64,000 nt of DNA. Source: Schizochytrium sp. CCTCC M209059 (taxonomy: Eukaryota > Sar > Bigyra > Thraustochytrida > Thraustochytriidae). The translations under genes were made by a program, and so were the position numbers. Below the pieces are notes generated by a model that was not told where the DNA came from, made no database searches, and worked only from the letters and a program-made list of their open reading frames with translations. Positions 59,927 to 64,000 of this stretch are shown here, in pieces. Where the stretch lies: positions 69,501 through 133,500 of the forward strand of contig KN805452.1 in the NCBI GenBank assembly GCA_000818945.1, read 5' to 3'. Positions within the stretch are counted from its first letter, which is position 1. Every line of letters starts with the position of its first letter.

Positions 59927-60910
59927 ATGGGGTCTGCCGTGGTCGTCCCTGCGCACAGTTTTGGAGACCGAGGCGGCAACATCAAGGATCAATGCCCGTG
60001 TCGAAGTCTGAAATGCTTGCGCGAGCGTCGCAACTCAATCTGTGTTGGCAAAAAGCGCGTCGAAAAGTTGCAAGAGATCTCGTATGGAAGCGGCTGCAAA
60101 GTCTACAAGGCGCGATTCTATGGAAGCGAAGAGGTCTTCGCCCTCAAGATATATGACACGTCAGCGCGAAGAAGACGAGAATGTAGGCGAGAGGTCAGTG
60201 TCCTCGAAAGGCTGGCGGCCTACCGAATAGAAAGCGTCTTTGTTGTTCATCCTGTTTTCATCCACCAACAAAAGCTCATCGCCATCGAGTACTGCGCAGG
60301 AGGAGATCTCGCAGACCTCCTCGCAGAACGAGTTCCAGAGCTTGAGGAATTGCGAGGATTTGCCTTCGAGATTGCGTGCGGCTTAAATTTCCTTCACTCT
60401 CGCATGATCATTCACGAGGATCTCAAGCCGGCGAACATCGGTCTGACTGCAGACCACCACATCCGCATTTTCGATTTTGGTCTGTCCGAAATACTCGACG
60501 AGCGGCCCGTTATTCCGACCGAGGATGCAAAGAAACCATGTGTGCAAGGCGTGAACGAGGTAATGTCCAGACATGGCACAACGCCGTATGCGTGTCCGGA
60601 GAAGCTACGTATGCTTCCGCATGGCTTTGAGGCGGACTGGTGGAGCTATGGAGTAGTCGTGTACGAATTGCTGACAGGCCGCGTACCATGGCTTGGCAGC
60701 ACTGCCGAAGAAACGTGCAAAATGATTTGCGAAGACCCACTCTCAACGCCCGAGTCAATACGAATGGAGCTCGATCCGGAAGCGCTTTGCTTTGTGCATG
60801 ATCTCATCGGGAGTAAAGAGCCCCAGCACCGCCTTGGTTTCGGAGGGGTTATCCGAGAGTTCGCGGTTCATCCATTTTTCCGTAGCGTTGACTTTCGAGT
60901 TGTGCTTTGA
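59927..60910 (+). CDS. HED-variant protein kinase, copy 2
   Basis: This 327-residue protein starts MGSAVVVPAHSF. Kinase motifs: ISYGSGCKVYKARF (P-loop missing two Gly), FALKIYDTSARRRR, IEYCAGGDLADLL, IIHEDLKPANIGLTADHHIR (HED at 163-165) and FDFGLSEI. The C-lobe has SRHGTTPYACPEKLRML, FEADWWSYGVVVYELLTG and RLGFGGVIREFAVHPFF. The catalytic-loop His is residue 163 in both copy 1 and copy 2, showing collinear duplication. It is closer to copy 3 than to copy 1 (shared ACPEKL, SAEETC-x-MICEDPL, IHED-x-KP-x-NIGLT). An N-terminal Cys/Arg-rich segment (CPCRSLKCLRERR) is unique to this copy. An active kinase is possible because Lys, Asp, DFG and Asn are kept. Confidence 0.88.
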   Translation: MGSAVVVPAHSFGDRGGNIKDQCPCRSLKCLRERRNSICVGKKRVEKLQEISYGSGCKVYKARFYGSEEVFALKIYDTSARRRRECRREVSVLERLAAYRIESVFVVHPVFIHQQKLIAIEYCAGGDLADLLAERVPELEELRGFAFEIACGLNFLHSRMIIHEDLKPANIGLTADHHIRIFDFGLSEILDERPVIPTEDAKKPCVQGVNEVMSRHGTTPYACPEKLRMLPHGFEADWWSYGVVVYELLTGRVPWLGSTAEETCKMICEDPLSTPESIRMELDPEALCFVHDLIGSKEPQHRLGFGGVIREFAVHPFFRSVDFRVVL

Positions 60911-61197
60911 GCGTTGACGCGCTCGAGCTCGGAGACTGAAACTTGTAAGATAATTGTGTTTGCTCGAGGGAGCGTTAGCGCTTTGCTGCGTGCGATGCGA
61001 GATGCGCTGCTCCAAGGCGCTCCAGCCATCCCAATATATATATATATATATATATTTATTTACAGGCCTACTACCAAGCCTGACTCATAAGCTATATTTC
61101 CTTTTTTTTCCGTGTGCTGTTCGTCTAGAGACTTTGGCATGGCCTTCGAAACAGCTCAAATTTCTTCCCTGAGGATGTCGAAAGCCAAACTTGTGAC
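60911..61197. other. Convergent 3' region, HED kinase copy 2 / NNF1-like
   Basis: A (TA)n run at about 61034-61056 and T-rich sequence near 61098-61112 lie between the converging stops; no gene. Confidence 0.6.
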
Positions 61198-62193
61198 TTA
61201 AACGAGAGGCTGATCGACTTGTGATTGATGCTGTTGCTCAATTTCATATCCTTTCTGCTGTTGCTGCTGATGTTCTTCGAAAGGGGCGACGAGGTTTTTG
61301 AGACGTTCGCGCATCGAAGCTTCTTCTCCCTGAGATGCCTCAAATATACAGACTAGATCTCGCAAGGCTTGCTCTTCTGACGCGAGACGAGAGCGCAACG
61401 TTTCGAGACGGGCTTTTTTCTTGGCGCAAATGGCTTCGGTCACCATCCTTTCCGGGGTCATTGCGTCGTGTTGATGCGGATTCTCATTATCAGCAGATTC
61501 TGCTGAAGATGCAGGGCAAGCCAGTGCAGACCGTGTGCGCCTCCGCTCGGTGATTTGATCGAGGCGCTCAAGCGATGCGGCAACTTTAAATTCTTCGCAA
61601 ACGTCTTGAAATTCAAGCTGTCGAAGCGGAAGGATCTGTTAGTTTCGAGTCGAGCAGTATGCGTTGCGTTGCGAGCACAGGGCCAAAACGCGGCCAAGGC
61701 CATCCCGCATCACTCACCTTGAGATTTCGCGGGACCTGCTCCATGAAAAGACGCTGGAAGACAAGCGTCAAGTGATGATCTTTAAATCGTTTCGAGTTTG
61801 ACAAAACGTCTGCAAAACACGCCTTGGCGTCCTCCTCCGTAACCCCTCTCAAGCAGATAGCGCCGATGACTTTGTTGTACACCTGTGAGCTCGCGTTCAA
61901 AAAGTCGTCATACGTCAGCTTTGTCCTGTTTCAACCTCCTTTTCGCCCAGCAGCAAACAACTCGTGACGTCCGCCAGCCACGACCTCGATTTAGCGCCGT
62001 GCTCGCTTCGACTCTGCCATCGTTATGCAGCTTGCGAACGCGATAGCGCCCGCACGCGCCCAGGTCGCAGGGCTGCTCAAAAGCGGCCCTGCGCATCCTG
62101 TTCGCATCATCGCCGCGCCCGGTTCGCGAGGCGGCCGCGCCCTTCACGTACCTCTTTGAGGCGCTCAAAGCGCGCGGAATCTGCGCCTTCCAT
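61198..62193 (-). CDS. NNF1: NNF1/PMF1-like kinetochore (Mis12 complex) protein, three exons
   Basis: The coding sequence is complement(join(61198..61617,61718..61918,62152..62193)), 220 residues, built here from splice signals. Exon 1 gives MEGADSARFERLKE. Exon 2 gives LTYDDFLNASSQVYNKVIGA through FMEQVPRNLK. Exon 3 gives LEFQDVCEEFKVAASLERLDQ through a coiled-coil, Gln-rich C-terminus ending HQSQVDQPLV. All junctions are phase 0 with good sites (donors GTACGT and GTGAGT; acceptors ACAAAG and CTTCGACAG). The order (RFERLKE helix, a CFADVL segment, FMEQVPRNLKLEFQDVCEE, LERLDQI) resembles NNF1/PMF1, a Mis12-complex subunit at kinetochores. That assignment is from motif order only. The gene lies on the opposite strand between HED kinase copies 2 and 3. 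A (TGTC)n repeat lies 100-150 bp upstream of its start. Confidence 0.72.
61618..61717 (-). other. Intron 2 of the NNF1-like gene (100 bp)
   Basis: It starts GTGAGTGATG and ends CCGCTTCGACAG on the reverse strand; removal joins two open frames in phase 0. Confidence 0.8.
61919..62151 (-). other. Intron 1 of the NNF1-like gene (233 bp)
   Basis: It starts GTACGTGAAG and ends GAAACAGGACAAAG on the reverse strand. Confidence 0.7.
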
Positions 62194-63143
62194 CGTCCCA
62201 GAGCACTCTCTCGGTCGCGGCGCAGAGCTCTTCGCTGATCACATGCGCGGTGGAAAGTCTCTTGCAGGTCTGGTGCTGCCGGGCTCCGGCCGCTGTCTCT
62301 GTCTGTCTGTCTATCTGTCTGTCTGTCTGTCTGTCTGTCGCGCGACGGTTGCAAACCAAAACAAGTGAAAAGACCATTGGAACATTTAGAACTTCCGAAA
62401 CCCAAGATGGCTTCCGCTGTTTTTGCTGCGGATGGCATGCAGCGGGACAGCATGGACGACGACGCCCCTAAACATCGATCGCCTCAGCGATGCTTAAACA
62501 GTGGCATGCAAAGGCGGCAAGCCTTGGTTAACGCGATAAGGACTCTAGGGGCAGTCCGGTCGCCAGATGGTGGCGCCAGCGAGCTCCGATTGAGGATGAT
62601 TAAGTGGCCTCGAAACGGAGCGGGAGACTCTCGGTCTTGCATAAAATGGAATAAAGAAGGTGCCTTTCTTCTCAAGTTCCTCTCGGTCTCTCTCGGTCTC
62701 TTGCATGTTGCGTCGCCTGAGCGACCAAGTTCCTTGTTGCTGCTGTTGCTGGCAGTGGCTGGTGAAAATGGACTTTCTCCGGAATCCATTTCCGCCAGGC
62801 CGGGCGAGGCCGGGCGAGGCCTTGCGCAAACGTAAAGGGAAAATGTGGCGGGGAAGCCACGGGGCTTCACTGTTGCTAAGACAGAAAAGGGAGAAATTCC
62901 AACTTGAGACTTCTTTCACAAGGTTGCTAGATCGCCAGAGACTTTTTGGCAAGAGAGTGGATCCACTCGTGGTGGGCTGGGCCGTCTCCGATACACCATG
63001 GAACACAAATTGAGAGGCTATACGAAGAAGAGGAGGCGTTCAAGAAGCCTTCATTGAAGAGGCAAAGGAGGAAGGAGGCCAAATTTCACCAGACCTTGAG
63101 TCCTCCAGACTCATGCAAACCCGCATCGCCCAACTCAAACCTA
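62194..63143. promoter_or_regulatory. Divergent intergenic region, NNF1-like / HED kinase copy 3
   Basis: This 950-bp region separates two start codons. It has a (TGTC)n tract at 62297-62339 and AATCCATTTCCGCC at 62783-62796. A forward frame from ATG 62407 (142 codons, good start context) is open, but I see no domain, so it is not called. Confidence 0.5.
62297..62339. repeat. (TGTC)n tetranucleotide repeat
   Basis: About ten copies with one ATCT interruption, 5' of the NNF1-like gene. Confidence 0.92.
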
Positions 63144-64000
63144 ATGGGGTCCGCGATCGTCACCCCCGCGAGGGACTCCATTGACAGTGACGACGCAAAG
63201 AACCAAACTCCATGCAGGGGTTCCGAATGCCTTCGCGAGCAACTCTACAGTTCTCTGCGACTTGCTGATAAGTCGGTGGAGAGAATGCAGGTAATCTCTC
63301 AAGGCAACTGCAGCAAAGTTTATAAAGCGCGATTCTGCAGTGATGACGAGGGTTTCTTTGCCCTCAAGGTATACGATTCTTCGGCCCGCGGCGCTCGAGA
63401 GCGTAAGCGGGAACTGCGCGCTTTGCGAATTTTGGCTTCGAGCAAAGCAGAGTGCGACTTTGTTGTCAAACCGATATTCAACAACAGCTTAAAGAACATT
63501 GCGGTCGAGTACTGCGCTGGAGGCGATCTCGCAACTCTCTTGCTGGAGCGAACCCCAGACCACAACGAGGTCCGAAGGTTTGCGTTCGAGATAGCCTGTG
63601 GTCTTCAGTTTCTCCACATGCGCATGATCATTCATGAGGATATCAAGCCGGGCAACATTGGTCTGACATCCGATCAACACATCCGAATACTCGACTTTGG
63701 ACTTTCTGAGGTTTTAGCAGAGAAATCCAGGAGTTCCTTGGAGCAAGATTACATACCTGAAGATGGAAATTTGCGTTGCGCCAATCGCGGCGGCGTTTTT
63801 TCCAGGCACGGCACGACGCCATATGCGTGTCCAGAAAAGCTGCGTGAGCTTCCTCACAGGTTTGAAGCCGACTGGTGGAGCTATGGCGTTGTTATTTTTG
63901 AGATGCTTACGGGCGGCTTACCGTGGCTCGGCTGCTCAGCAGAGGAGACTTGCAGGATGATCTGTGAGGACCCACTCGTTGTACCTAGAGCACTCCAGAA
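63144..64000 (+). CDS. HED-variant protein kinase, copy 3 (cut by the window end)
   Basis: The gene is open from ATG 63144 (MGSAIVTPARDSIDSDD) to the window edge, 285 codons visible. Motifs: ISQGNCSKVYKARF (degenerate P-loop), FALKVYDSSARGARER, VEYCAGGDLATLL, IIHEDIKPGNIGLTSDQHIR (HED at residues 164-166) and LDFGLSEVL. SRHGTTPYACPEKLRELPH, FEADWWSYGVVIFEMLTG and SAEETCRMICEDPLV follow. The missing part should be the short C-terminal end of the C-lobe (about 40 residues to the RLGF...HPFF motif, judged from copy 2). Compared with copy 2 it has a longer activation segment insert (about 205-225, with NRGGVFSRHG). It retains the catalytic Lys, Asp and DFG. Confidence 0.88.
   Translation, partial: MGSAIVTPARDSIDSDDAKNQTPCRGSECLREQLYSSLRLADKSVERMQVISQGNCSKVYKARFCSDDEGFFALKVYDSSARGARERKRELRALRILASSKAECDFVVKPIFNNSLKNIAVEYCAGGDLATLLLERTPDHNEVRRFAFEIACGLQFLHMRMIIHEDIKPGNIGLTSDQHIRILDFGLSEVLAEKSRSSLEQDYIPEDGNLRCANRGGVFSRHGTTPYACPEKLRELPHRFEADWWSYGVVIFEMLTGGLPWLGCSAEETCRMICEDPLVVPRALQ

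Noticed and set aside
62407..62835. Forward 142-codon frame with good start context in the 5' flank of HED kinase copy 3
   Set aside because: No recognisable domain, and the reverse strand is open as well; could be chance.
57343..63152. N-myristoylation of the HED kinases (MGSA start)
   Set aside because: Position 6 is Val in all three, outside the usual Ser/Thr/Ala/Gly/Cys/Asn set, so the conserved start is noted but lipidation is not claimed.

Overview
The window is nuclear DNA from a protist with a compact, intron-poor genome. It encodes eIF2-gamma, copine, NECAP, a Golgi-type GH38 mannosidase, Aurora kinases and a Mis12-complex-like kinetochore protein, and its few introns are short with GT-AG ends. 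The G+C-rich coding style, long G+C-rich gene-free 5' regions and abundant tetranucleotide microsatellites fit a stramenopile, most plausibly a thraustochytrid/labyrinthulomycete. That placement is inferred from style and gene content, not from a marker gene. A PPP1R42-type leucine-rich-repeat protein points to a centriole or flagellated stage. I see no rRNA, tRNA or CRISPR array.

Layout. 0-7 kb: one membrane-protein gene, then about 6 kb of decayed transposon matter. This consists of a broken reverse-strand transposase-like gene (1013-4370) and a second degenerate insert bounded by a 16-bp inverted repeat and ~103-bp direct repeats. 7-15 kb: four Aurora-type kinase genes; only one has an intron. 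16.2-18.2 kb: a complete IS630/Tc1-mariner-superfamily element with perfect 29-bp terminal inverted repeats and a full-length transposase whose first catalytic Asp reads Gly. 18.5-28.4 kb: copine, two WrbA-like flavodoxin quinone reductases, a small membrane protein and a membrane-anchored TKL kinase. 29-34 kb: a giant GH38 alpha-mannosidase with Gly-rich insertions, a coiled coil and a C-terminal membrane segment. 34.5-36 kb: a kinase with HGD in place of HRD. 36-40 kb: G+C-rich, apparently gene-free DNA ending in a ~580-bp (TTTG)n array. 40-56 kb: a probable mitochondrial protein, a coiled-coil membrane protein, eIF2-gamma, PPP1R42-like, a third quinone reductase, a TFIIB-type zinc-ribbon (TAF1B/Rrn7-like) protein and NECAP. 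57-64 kb: three tandem kinases with HED in place of HRD, the last cut by the window end. Between the second and third lies a three-exon reverse-strand gene resembling kinetochore NNF1/PMF1, assembled here from splice signals.

Nine protein kinases lie in 64 kb, most from two local expansions: Aurora-like (4) and the HED/HGD family (4). Neighbouring genes are mostly divergent (0.8-1.8 kb apart) or convergent (0.2-0.5 kb apart), so they look independently transcribed. Four introns were resolved; three begin with GTACGT and one with GTGAGT. Several reading frames extend upstream of the first ATG, and the starts given are ATG codons checked in the sequence.
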